Positions 1 through 5,580 of a stretch of DNA of 5,580 nt are shown piece after piece. Every line of letters starts with the position of its first letter. Position 1 is the stretch's first letter. A program made the position numbers and the translations under genes. The notes beneath the pieces are model-generated. The model made no database searches. It was given only the letters and a program-made list of their open reading frames with translations, and was not told the origin of the DNA. Source of the DNA: Deltaproteobacteria bacterium (GTDB lineage Bacteria; Desulfobacterota_D; UBA1144; Nemesobacterales; N074bin48); NCBI GenBank assembly GCA_004356685.1, contig SMWS01000020.1, positions 1-5,580 of the forward strand, written 5' to 3'.

Positions 1-1490
1 GGTGATTGAAAACCAACATCATATATATGAAAACCAAGGTGCATAAACTTCCTCTCAAAATGTACAAAAGGAAAATTGCCATCAATCGGCAAATCAGGTG
101 CAAGCTTTACGACACCGATAATCATAAGCGGAGCTACCTCTCCGGCTGCCCTTGCTATAGCTAATATTAAGCCTGTCATAATAGAAGGCATAGCGCTTGG
201 AAGAACTACTTTCCAAATAGTTTCAAATTTAGTAGCGCCTAAAGCCAGAGATCCCTCTTTTATATTTTTAGGCACGGCAGCAAGCCCTTCTTCAGTAGCA
301 ACGATAACAACTGGCACTGTTAATAAAGCAAGAGTGAGTGATGCCCACAATATCCCCCCCGTTCCAAAAGTAGGATTCGGCAAAGCTTCTTTATAAAAAA
401 TGCTGTCTATAGCGCCACCTATACCATAAATAAAAAACCCCACAGCAAACACACCAAATACTATTGAAGGCACACCTGCAAGATTATTAACACAAATTCT
501 CACTATACTTACAAAAAGCCCCTGATTAGCATATTCTCTGAGATAAAGAGCGGCTAGAACTCCGAATGGCAGAACCACTACACTCATGATTAAAACCATG
601 ATAACAGTTCCGAATATTGCCGGAAAAACCCCACCCTCGGTGTTTGCTTCCCGGGGATCTTCAGAAAGAAATTCCCAAAATTTAGATAGGTAAAGTTTAG
701 CCTTGCTAAAAGTATTCATTGAATTAGGACGATATGCTCTTACAATAGCGCCTGCAGAAAACTCTTTTTCTCTACCATCAACAGTATCTAATTTCACTGT
801 ATATTTATCCAGTTTAGTATAAAGTTTGGATAGTTCCTGTTCCTCTATTTTAAATTTTTCCTCCTCTACCTTAATACCTTCTTGCAGTTCAAGGAGTTTC
901 TCTTTATTCTTAGCCTCAGAAAGTTTTAAGCCCTTAATTTTTAATCTTAAACTTTCAATCTCGTAATTAATATCGCCAATTACATGCTTTTCTATTTTCT
1001 TAATCTTTTTATAAATTCGAGAGGTCTGCGGCAGGATAGTTTTTAGTTTAGCAATTGAATCTTGCTCATCGGTTGTGAGAATCTGGTTTTTTTCTTTGAT
1101 CTCGTTCACAAAACCATACATATTTCCCCATTCCAGTCTTTCAATTAAAAAAGCATTATTGGGGTATGTGATTGTTTTTATCTTATCTTCATCAATCCAT
1201 TTAAAATCAAACCCATAAATGTCTCTATTTCCAACTTTTAGCTGAATCCTTGTTCTAGTAGAATCCTCCTCAACATTGCTGGGATTTCTAATTTTTTCTC
1301 TTCCCGAAATTTGTCCAAGATACTTTTGACCATTGTCAAGCTCCACTAAAGCAATATCCGAAGGCCAGAAAAAACCCAAGCCTTTTGATGCAATTAAGAA
1401 TAAAAGTGCGAAGATGGCGATCAGGCTAAACATTAGAGCCGTACCTGTTAGCCAAACAAAAGGATCACCAGACTTCCAAAAATTTTTCAT
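1..1490 (-). CDS. pstA: Phosphate ABC transporter permease PstA, long form with DUF3333-type N-terminal domain (3' end cut by window edge)
   Basis: One of the two inner-membrane subunits of the high-affinity phosphate importer PstSCAB. 496 codons are visible from the ATG at 1490, and the frame runs off the left edge; by comparison with long PstA proteins about 50 residues, including the last membrane helix, are missing. Layout: cytoplasmic start MKNFWKSGDP; membrane helix about 11-34; a large extracytoplasmic region about 40-285 including a charged probable coiled coil at 142-235; then the permease core with helices near 288-316, 328-356, 378-398 and 433-460. The EAA cytoplasmic loop that docks on the ATPase is clear at 400-432 (EEGLAAVPKN, then EGSLALGATK). 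R447 in ARAAGEVAP matches the arginine needed for transport in E. coli PstA. The core motifs GVFPAIFGT and NNLAGVPSIVFG are typical. It begins 14 bases after the pstC stop, so it is surely in the same operon. No good Shine-Dalgarno sequence precedes the ATG, which suggests translational coupling. Identity is near certain. Confidence 0.96.
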   Translation of the reverse strand, partial: MKNFWKSGDPFVWLTGTALMFSLIAIFALLFLIASKGLGFFWPSDIALVELDNGQKYLGQISGREKIRNPSNVEEDSTRTRIQLKVGNRDIYGFDFKWIDEDKIKTITYPNNAFLIERLEWGNMYGFVNEIKEKNQILTTDEQDSIAKLKTILPQTSRIYKKIKKIEKHVIGDINYEIESLRLKIKGLKLSEAKNKEKLLELQEGIKVEEEKFKIEEQELSKLYTKLDKYTVKLDTVDGREKEFSAGAIVRAYRPNSMNTFSKAKLYLSKFWEFLSEDPREANTEGGVFPAIFGTVIMVLIMSVVVLPFGVLAALYLREYANQGLFVSIVRICVNNLAGVPSIVFGVFAVGFFIYGIGGAIDSIFYKEALPNPTFGTGGILWASLTLALLTVPVVIVATEEGLAAVPKNIKEGSLALGATKFETIWKVVLPSAMPSIMTGLILAIARAAGEVAPLMIIGVVKLAPDLPIDGNFPFVHFERKFMHLGFHIYDVGFQS

Positions 1491-1504
1491 ATTTTTTTAT
1501 AACT

Positions 1505-3826
1505 CTAAAGTTGTCCGTATTTTTTTCTCAGTCTTTGTCTTACAAGCTCTGCAACAGTGTTTAATAAAAAAGTAACTGCAAACAGTATTAGTGCCGCAAG
1601 AAACAGTATCCTGTATAGAGTTCCACCGTGTGGAGCTTCTGGTATCTCGACTGCTATATTGGCTGAAAGAGTCCTAAATCCGTTAAAAATATTCCAATCG
1701 AGGATGGGGGTATTGCCTGTAGCCATGAGAACTATCATCGTTTCTCCGACAGCCCTGCCAAGACCTATCATAACAGCTGAAAAAATGCCTGCGCTTGCTG
1801 TGGGCAGGACTACTCTGATTGCTGTCTGCCATTTATTAGCTCCCAAAGCAAGTGAAGCCGCAATCAAATGCCTGGGCACACTAGATAAAGCGTCTTCAGA
1901 TATAGTGAAAATTATTGGAATCACAGCAAATCCCATTGCATATCCAACTACTAATGCATTCCTTTGGTCATATTGAAGACCCAAAACCTCATATAACCAG
2001 TTTTTATAGTCACCGCCAAAAATTAGGTTTTCTATTGGATTATTTAGCCAAATGGATATTAATACCCCGAGTATTATTACTGGAATTAATAAAAACAATT
2101 CAGAACCCTCTTTGAATCTCCCTTTTAATAATTTCGGCGCAGATTGCCATCCATAAACAGAAAGAAGCGTTAGAGCTGTAATTATTACCGGCATAGCAAA
2201 CAATGCGGGAATAATTTTTTCCATTATAGGCGCCAACCAAAGGGCTGCAATAAATCCCAGGACAACACTGGGAAGTGCAGCCATTATTTCAATAACAGGT
2301 TTGATAGTATTCCTTAATGTAGGATGCATGAACTGAGATACACAAATAGCCCCTAATATTGAAAGAGGTATTGCAAATAGTAGTGCATAGAATGCGCCTT
2401 TGAACGTACCAAACATAAGCGGCGTTAAACTAAATTTAGGCTCATATTCATCTGTACCACCAGTTGATTGCCAAACATACTCAGGCTTGCTGTAACCCTC
2501 ATACCAGACTTTTCCGAAAAGCGTTTTGAAGTTAGTTTCGGGATGCTCATTATCTAAACTATAGTCAAACAAATTATTACTTTCAGTTATAGCCAATATC
2601 CCATCTGCTTTGGGTGCAAATGTCAGATGTTTTATTAATTCTTCTCCGCCTTTAATCTCATGATGCTTCTGCTGAGATGTCGAGTGATGAACTATTATGT
2701 TTCCCTTGATGTCTGCTGTTATTAAACCCCTATCCCTTGGTGAAGCTGCCACAGCCGTTACTGGATATTTATGAGAGGCCAAAATATGGACCTTCTTTAA
2801 AAGCCTTAAATTATCAGGACCTCTTGTCTTGAACCAGGTCGAAACCCTACCGTTATTATCACCAACAATTAATGAGCGGCTGCCTAAAATAAAGCCTAAA
2901 GCCGTTATTTCTGTATCATTACCATTTGATGCATCAATAATAGGATTTAATTTTGGATTTTCTTTGTTTTTTATATCCCAGTTAAATATTTCGCCTTTAT
3001 CTGTTCCAGCATAAATATTAGTAAGAGAATCATCCAGTACAAGTGAAGTAACTTTATTGCCTTTTAAATCCGAAGTGAGATCTACTCTATATTCCTGCAC
3101 ATCAGAATCGCTAAAAAATGATCCTGCTTCTTCCTGAGTTATTAGAATTAAATTTCCCTTTCTATTATATGCAACCAAAGATTTTGTTCCCTCTTCGCCT
3201 TCCTTATACTCTGCAAATTCTATGGGTGAATAATCAATAAAAATTAATCCACCTTCTATGACTTTTGGGTTTAAATTTCTCTTTAGTTGCTTATCATATG
3301 TCACATTAAAAATTATTTTTAATGGCAGGATATATCCGTCATCCGTTCCTATAGTGAATTTCTCATTACCAATCGAGCCTGATACAGATGTAATCTTTTT
3401 ATCTAGAAGGCTTTTTAGCTGAACTTTATATATATTGTTTCCGTCTTTTAACGAAATAAAATGAACAAATCCATTGCTGGATATTAAATAGGCAATTTCC
3501 CTAAATTCTTCTACCCCGATTGCTATAATATCAGGCGTAGGATATAAATCTTCACTTTGTTGATGAATAAGCGGGCTGGTAAAAATAGCTGGATTTTTGT
3601 TTAATTTGAAGCTTCCCGAAACACTGGATTCGACTTTATCCCACAAGGGCATAGCTTCTATCGAAATGAAAACCAGAATGGTGACAATACTTAAAATTAT
3701 TGCAATTCCACCGGCACTCACAACAACTGTAGCAATCTTATCAACAAGCCGCCTTTTTTTAAGAGCAGCCTCTTTAGAGTCAGCTCGTAAATTTAGTTTA
3801 TTTTTTTGTTTTGATAGAACTTCCAT
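1505..3826 (-). CDS. pstC: Phosphate ABC transporter permease PstC, long form with periplasmic beta-propeller-like domain
   Basis: Inner-membrane partner of PstA in the phosphate importer; 773 residues against about 320 in E. coli, but close to the long PstC type of Pseudomonas and relatives. Layout: basic cytoplasmic N-terminus (KKRR at 23-26); membrane helix about 30-56; a soluble region about 60-465; then the permease core with helices near 473-497, 513-535, 540-560, 575-595, 623-641, 676-702 and 735-760. By the positive-inside rule the soluble region is periplasmic. It contains repeated strand-turn units resembling WD40 blades, for example TSLVLDDSLTNIYAGTDKGE (259-278), ITALGFILGSRSLIVGDNNG (307-326) and VTAVAASPRDRGLITADIKG (356-375). 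The EAA loop is at 644-676 (EDALSSVP, then ASLALGANKW). RAVGET at 691-696 holds the Arg and Glu that mutagenesis in E. coli PstC tied to transport. The ATG at 3826 lies 14 bases after the pstS stop and lacks a Shine-Dalgarno sequence, suggesting coupled translation. The TAG stop is at 1505-1507. Confidence 0.96.
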   Translation of the reverse strand: MEVLSKQKNKLNLRADSKEAALKKRRLVDKIATVVVSAGGIAIILSIVTILVFISIEAMPLWDKVESSVSGSFKLNKNPAIFTSPLIHQQSEDLYPTPDIIAIGVEEFREIAYLISSNGFVHFISLKDGNNIYKVQLKSLLDKKITSVSGSIGNEKFTIGTDDGYILPLKIIFNVTYDKQLKRNLNPKVIEGGLIFIDYSPIEFAEYKEGEEGTKSLVAYNRKGNLILITQEEAGSFFSDSDVQEYRVDLTSDLKGNKVTSLVLDDSLTNIYAGTDKGEIFNWDIKNKENPKLNPIIDASNGNDTEITALGFILGSRSLIVGDNNGRVSTWFKTRGPDNLRLLKKVHILASHKYPVTAVAASPRDRGLITADIKGNIIVHHSTSQQKHHEIKGGEELIKHLTFAPKADGILAITESNNLFDYSLDNEHPETNFKTLFGKVWYEGYSKPEYVWQSTGGTDEYEPKFSLTPLMFGTFKGAFYALLFAIPLSILGAICVSQFMHPTLRNTIKPVIEIMAALPSVVLGFIAALWLAPIMEKIIPALFAMPVIITALTLLSVYGWQSAPKLLKGRFKEGSELFLLIPVIILGVLISIWLNNPIENLIFGGDYKNWLYEVLGLQYDQRNALVVGYAMGFAVIPIIFTISEDALSSVPRHLIAASLALGANKWQTAIRVVLPTASAGIFSAVMIGLGRAVGETMIVLMATGNTPILDWNIFNGFRTLSANIAVEIPEAPHGGTLYRILFLAALILFAVTFLLNTVAELVRQRLRKKYGQL

Positions 3827-3840
3827 ATAGCAATAATCAA

Positions 3841-4788
3841 TTAATACTGACTGGCTGCAACTGTTGCAGGTAAGGGTAGATAACCATCTTTAATAACTAC
3901 ATTTTGACCTTCTTTACTTGTTACATAGTCTAAAAACTCTTTTCTAAGAGGATCAAGATCTGTGTTTGGCTGCTTGTTTACATATATATAAAGAAACCTG
4001 GCTAAAGGATATTTCTTTGACATAACATTCTCAAGGCTTGCGTCTGCACAAACCCCCCCTTGTTTTGCAAGTTTTATAGCCTTCACTCCTGATGTCTTAT
4101 AACCAATACCGCTATAACCCATTCCAAATAGATCTTCGGTAATACCATGAACTACTGAGGCTGAACCCGGCTGTTCTTTTACATCATCCTTGTAATCACC
4201 TTTACAAAGTGCCTTTTTCTTAAAGTAGCCATAAGTTCCTGATGCCGAATTTCTTCCATATTTACTTATTGGCTTATTAACCCAGGCACCTGTCAGTCCA
4301 ATGTCACCCCAAGTTGCCAGATCATCAGCAGCACCACAGAACCTGTTTTTTGAAAAAATAGCATCGACCTGCGCGATTGTTAAACATTCAAGAGGATTAT
4401 CTTTATTCACATAAACAGCAAGAGTGTCTATTGATGTTTTTACTGCAGTCGGTTTGTAACCAAAAGCCTTTTCAAAAGCATCAACCTCTTTACTCTTCAT
4501 TGCTCTAGACATAGGACCAAATTGAGCAGTACCTTGTATTAGTGCCGGTGGAGCAGTGCTTGATCCTTTGCCTTCAATCTGGCATCTTACATTTGGATAG
4601 TATTTTGAAAACCCCTCACACCAAAGTGCCATCATATTATTCATTGTGTCAGATCCAATACTACTTATATTTCCTGAAACACCACTTACTTTGGAATAAT
4701 TTTTTAGAGCTGGATCTACTTCTACAGAATATGCATTACTTATTGTAAAAGCAGCCGTTACTAAAAGTAGGGTTAAAAACTCTAACAT
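3841..4788 (-). CDS. pstS: Periplasmic phosphate-binding protein PstS
   Basis: High-affinity phosphate receptor of the PstSCAB importer, acting in the periplasm. The coordinates give the longest frame with a standard start (ATG at 4788, 315 residues), but the true start is probably 18 bases upstream at ATA 4806 (see the ribosome binding site entry). Signal peptide: hydrophobic core FLTLLLVTAAF, cleavage predicted after SNA (residue 19), no lipobox. Phosphate-pocket segments are visible: GSDTM (45-49), GKGSS (73-77) and GRNSASGTYGYF (178-189, R179 and S183-G-T matching R135 and S139-G-T of mature E. coli PstS), followed by EQPGSASVVHGI. The aspartate that contacts phosphate in E. coli (D56) aligns with S94 in GPMSR; this is shared with the Pseudomonas-type PstS, so it is a subfamily trait rather than damage. 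Six cysteines (57, 69, 135, 151, 195, 247) could form disulfides. It is the first gene of the pst operon, behind a Pho-box promoter, with pstC 14 bases downstream. Identity is near certain. Confidence 0.97.
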   Translation of the reverse strand: MLEFLTLLLVTAAFTISNAYSVEVDPALKNYSKVSGVSGNISSIGSDTMNNMMALWCEGFSKYYPNVRCQIEGKGSSTAPPALIQGTAQFGPMSRAMKSKEVDAFEKAFGYKPTAVKTSIDTLAVYVNKDNPLECLTIAQVDAIFSKNRFCGAADDLATWGDIGLTGAWVNKPISKYGRNSASGTYGYFKKKALCKGDYKDDVKEQPGSASVVHGITEDLFGMGYSGIGYKTSGVKAIKLAKQGGVCADASLENVMSKKYPLARFLYIYVNKQPNTDLDPLRKEFLDYVTSKEGQNVVIKDGYLPLPATVAASQY

Positions 4789-4803
4789 CTGAGTTTTAAT
4801 TCT

Positions 4804-4821
4804 TATGATATTTACCTCCTC
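4804..4821 (-). promoter_or_regulatory. Strong ribosome binding site pointing to a non-AUG start of pstS (ATA at 4804-4806)
   Basis: GAGGAGGT at 4821-4814 is an almost ideal Shine-Dalgarno sequence and by far the best in the window. It lies 25 bases from the ATG at 4788, too far for normal use, but seven bases from the in-frame ATA at 4806-4804. The frame between the upstream in-frame TAA and the ATG holds no ATG, GTG or TTG, only ATT, ATC and ATA as near-cognate codons. Starting at ATA adds six residues (M/I-R-I-K-T-Q), supplying the positive charges a signal peptide needs; the ATG at 4788 gives MLEF, with none. Either a rare start codon is used or an ATG has been changed by mutation or read error. 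Confidence 0.75.
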
Positions 4822-4830
4822 AATAATCTT

Positions 4831-4846
4831 GTTTAATTAATTAAAC
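4831..4846. repeat. Perfect 16-base palindrome in the pstS promoter
   Basis: GTTTAATTAATTAAAC is its own reverse complement over all 16 bases and overlaps the candidate -10 and the expected transcript start. It could be an operator for a dimeric repressor or part of the promoter. Since it is almost pure A/T in an A/T-rich stretch, chance is a realistic alternative. Confidence 0.5.
4840..4845 (-). promoter_or_regulatory. Candidate -10 element of the pstS promoter
   Basis: TTTAAT on the minus strand begins nine bases after the last CTTAACA repeat, close to the spacing between Pho box and -10 in E. coli phoA, where the box replaces the -35 element. This would place the transcript start near 4833 and give a leader of about 25-30 bases before the ribosome binding site and start. 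The region is so AT-rich that other -10 hexamers are possible. Confidence 0.35.
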
Positions 4847-4850
4847 TTAT

Positions 4851-4894
4851 CAATTGTTAAGATTATGTTAAGGAACAATAAACAATGGATTAAG
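4851..4894 (-). promoter_or_regulatory. Tandem Pho-box array upstream of pstS (predicted PhoB binding site)
   Basis: On the minus strand CTTAACA occurs twice exactly 11 bases apart (4872-4866 and 4861-4855) with the AT-rich spacer TAAT between, the 7+4 architecture of PhoB boxes; the TTAACA core also recalls Bacillus PhoP boxes. Continuing in the same 11-base register, the unit two steps upstream reads CTTAATC (4894-4888, five of seven matches) and the unit between is poor (GTTTATT). The array could therefore hold up to four units, like the double box at E. coli pstS. The spelling is well away from the E. coli consensus CTGTCAT, so the call rests on repeat phasing, position before pstS and the neighbouring phoB. 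Confidence 0.65.
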
Positions 4895-5028
4895 CTTCCA
4901 GATAGGTATAAAAGATGAATATAATATTTAAAAATTTAATTATATAACAGGAATTATTTAAAAATATTAAATAAGGAAATATTCGTAATAAATTAAAATT
5001 AGGTATGAAAAAATCTAAGAAGCGCAAA

Positions 5029-5049
5029 TGTTATAAATACTTTATAACA
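5029..5049 (-). terminator. Small hairpin overlapping the phoB stop codon (weak terminator candidate)
   Basis: TGTTATAA and TTATAACA form a perfect 8-base stem with a 5-base loop, and the TAA stop of phoB lies within one arm. The stem is almost all A-U, and the next run of T residues (minus strand, 5015-5010) is about a dozen bases away, so it is not a convincing Rho-independent terminator. It may slow polymerase or protect the mRNA end, or it may be chance. Read-through from phoB into pstS therefore remains possible. Confidence 0.25.
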
Positions 5050-5580
5050 AATCTAATTTATAGCCTACACCCCTAATAGTCTTAATCATATCCCCGGCAA
5101 TTCCGAGTTTTTCTCTTAAGTTTTTAATATGAACATCTATAGTACGATCGTAAACAAGCTTATCATCGCCCCAAAGCCTTTTTTTCTTAAGCAATTGATC
5201 CCTTGAAAATACGCTTCCTCTTCTTTGTGTTAGAACCTCGAGAATCTTAAATTCAGTAGTTGTTAAATCAATAGGCTTACCTTCAACTGTAACCTCATAT
5301 TTATCAGAATTTAGTGATAGAGGACCAATCTTTATTACATCTTCATCAGTATCACTAAAATTCAGCCTCCTAAAAACAGATTTTACCCTGGCTACAAGTT
5401 CTCTGGGACTAAACGGCTTAATAACGTAATCATCTGCACCTAATTCCAATCCAACAACTACATCAGCCTCAGATGCTTTTGCTGTAAGCATTATAATAGG
5501 AATAGAAGCAGTTTTTCGTTTATTTTTTAGCATTTTACATATTTCCAAACCATCTACTCCGGGAAGCATGATATCCAAAA
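5042..5580 (-). CDS. phoB: PhoB-type phosphate response regulator (5' part cut by window edge)
   Basis: OmpR/PhoB-family DNA-binding response regulator, predicted to activate the pst operon when phosphate is scarce. 178 residues plus two bases are visible, and about 52 N-terminal residues lie beyond the right edge. The TTG at 5576-5578 is an internal leucine codon, not a start: it reads LDIMLPG, whose Asp (fragment residue 2) is the phosphoacceptor, equivalent to D54 of E. coli PhoB. The switch Thr (IIMLTAKA, T32) and the conserved Lys (YVIKPFSP, K54) are present, so the receiver looks functional. The winged-helix domain covers about 82-178, with LTTTEFKILEVL, recognition helix RTIDVHIKNLREKL and wing IKTIRGVGYKL. 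Between QLL and WG there are five residues (KKKRL) where E. coli PhoB has three. The position beside pstS and the Pho boxes supports PhoB over a paralogue such as PhoP. No phoR is in view; it may lie upstream. The TAA stop is at 5042-5044. Confidence 0.9.
   Translation of the reverse strand, partial: LDIMLPGVDGLEICKMLKNKRKTASIPIIMLTAKASEADVVVGLELGADDYVIKPFSPRELVARVKSVFRRLNFSDTDEDVIKIGPLSLNSDKYEVTVEGKPIDLTTTEFKILEVLTQRRGSVFSRDQLLKKKRLWGDDKLVYDRTIDVHIKNLREKLGIAGDMIKTIRGVGYKLDLL

Noticed and set aside
76..396. Open frame of 106 codons on the plus strand
   Set aside because: It is antisense to the well-conserved permease core of pstA and has no recognisable protein features or ribosome binding site.
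1333..1976. Two overlapping plus-strand open frames (1333-1575 and 1557-1976)
   Set aside because: Both lie antisense to the strongly supported pstA start and pstC permease core; the apparent protein is a mirror of the EAA-loop region.
2829..3830. Plus-strand open frames at 2829-3014 and 3597-3830
   Set aside because: They are antisense to the propeller domain and N-terminus of pstC, and no domain is recognisable.
4944..4950. Single CTGTTAT on the minus strand, one mismatch from the E. coli Pho half-site
   Set aside because: No second unit occurs at 11 bases on either side, and it is about 70 bases upstream of the phased array; likely chance in AT-rich DNA.
4925..4965. 11-base direct repeat TATTTAAAAAT at 4925-4935 and 4955-4965
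   Set aside because: It is composed only of A and T within an extremely AT-rich spacer; spacing and content are expected by chance, and no function could be supported.
5576..5578. TTG as a start codon of phoB
   Set aside because: It encodes the leucine just before the phosphoacceptor Asp in LDIMLPG; a start here would delete half the receiver. The gene simply continues past the window edge.
76..5580. Mobile element, CRISPR array, tRNA or novel system
   Set aside because: Four adjacent same-strand genes of one known phosphate locus fill almost the whole window; no terminal repeats, spacers, cloverleaf or transposase sequence were seen.

Overview
The window carries the front part of a phosphate-acquisition locus, entirely on the minus strand. 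Read in the direction of transcription (right to left) it holds the 3' part of phoB (response regulator, cut by the right edge), a 253-base intergenic region with a phosphate-type promoter, pstS (periplasmic phosphate-binding protein), pstC (large permease) and pstA (large permease, cut by the left edge just before its C-terminus). The order pstS-pstC-pstA suggests that pstB (ATPase) and probably phoU lie beyond the left edge. That is an expectation, not something seen here.

Organism: the DNA is AT-rich. The proteins point to a Gram-negative (two-membrane) bacterium: PstS has a signal peptide with signal peptidase I type cleavage and no lipobox. PstC and PstA are the unusually long versions known from Pseudomonas, Vibrio and relatives, with big extracytoplasmic insertions after the first membrane helix. 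PstS also resembles the Pseudomonas type. An AT-rich marine or environmental Pseudomonadota member, or a nearby phylum, fits; I cannot place it more closely.

Layout: 1-1490 pstA (partial); 1491-1504 gap of 14 bases; 1505-3826 pstC; 3827-3840 gap of 14 bases; 3841-4788 pstS, probably starting upstream at a non-AUG codon near 4806; 4814-4821 very strong ribosome binding site; 4831-4894 promoter region with tandem 11-base Pho-box-like units and a 16-base perfect palindrome; 4895-5028 very AT-rich spacer in which I see no gene; 5029-5049 small hairpin overlapping the phoB stop; 5042-5580 phoB (partial).

How it works together: under phosphate limitation phosphorylated PhoB should bind the Pho-box array upstream of pstS and raise expression of the pst genes. 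PstS captures phosphate in the periplasm and delivers it to the PstC-PstA channel, which is powered by PstB. In related bacteria the same transporter also signals phosphate sufficiency to the PhoR-PhoB pair.

This is a recognisable system rather than a new one. The points most worth a second look are the missing conventional start codon of pstS, the phased Pho-box array, the seven-blade-like propeller domain of PstC and the coiled coil of PstA.
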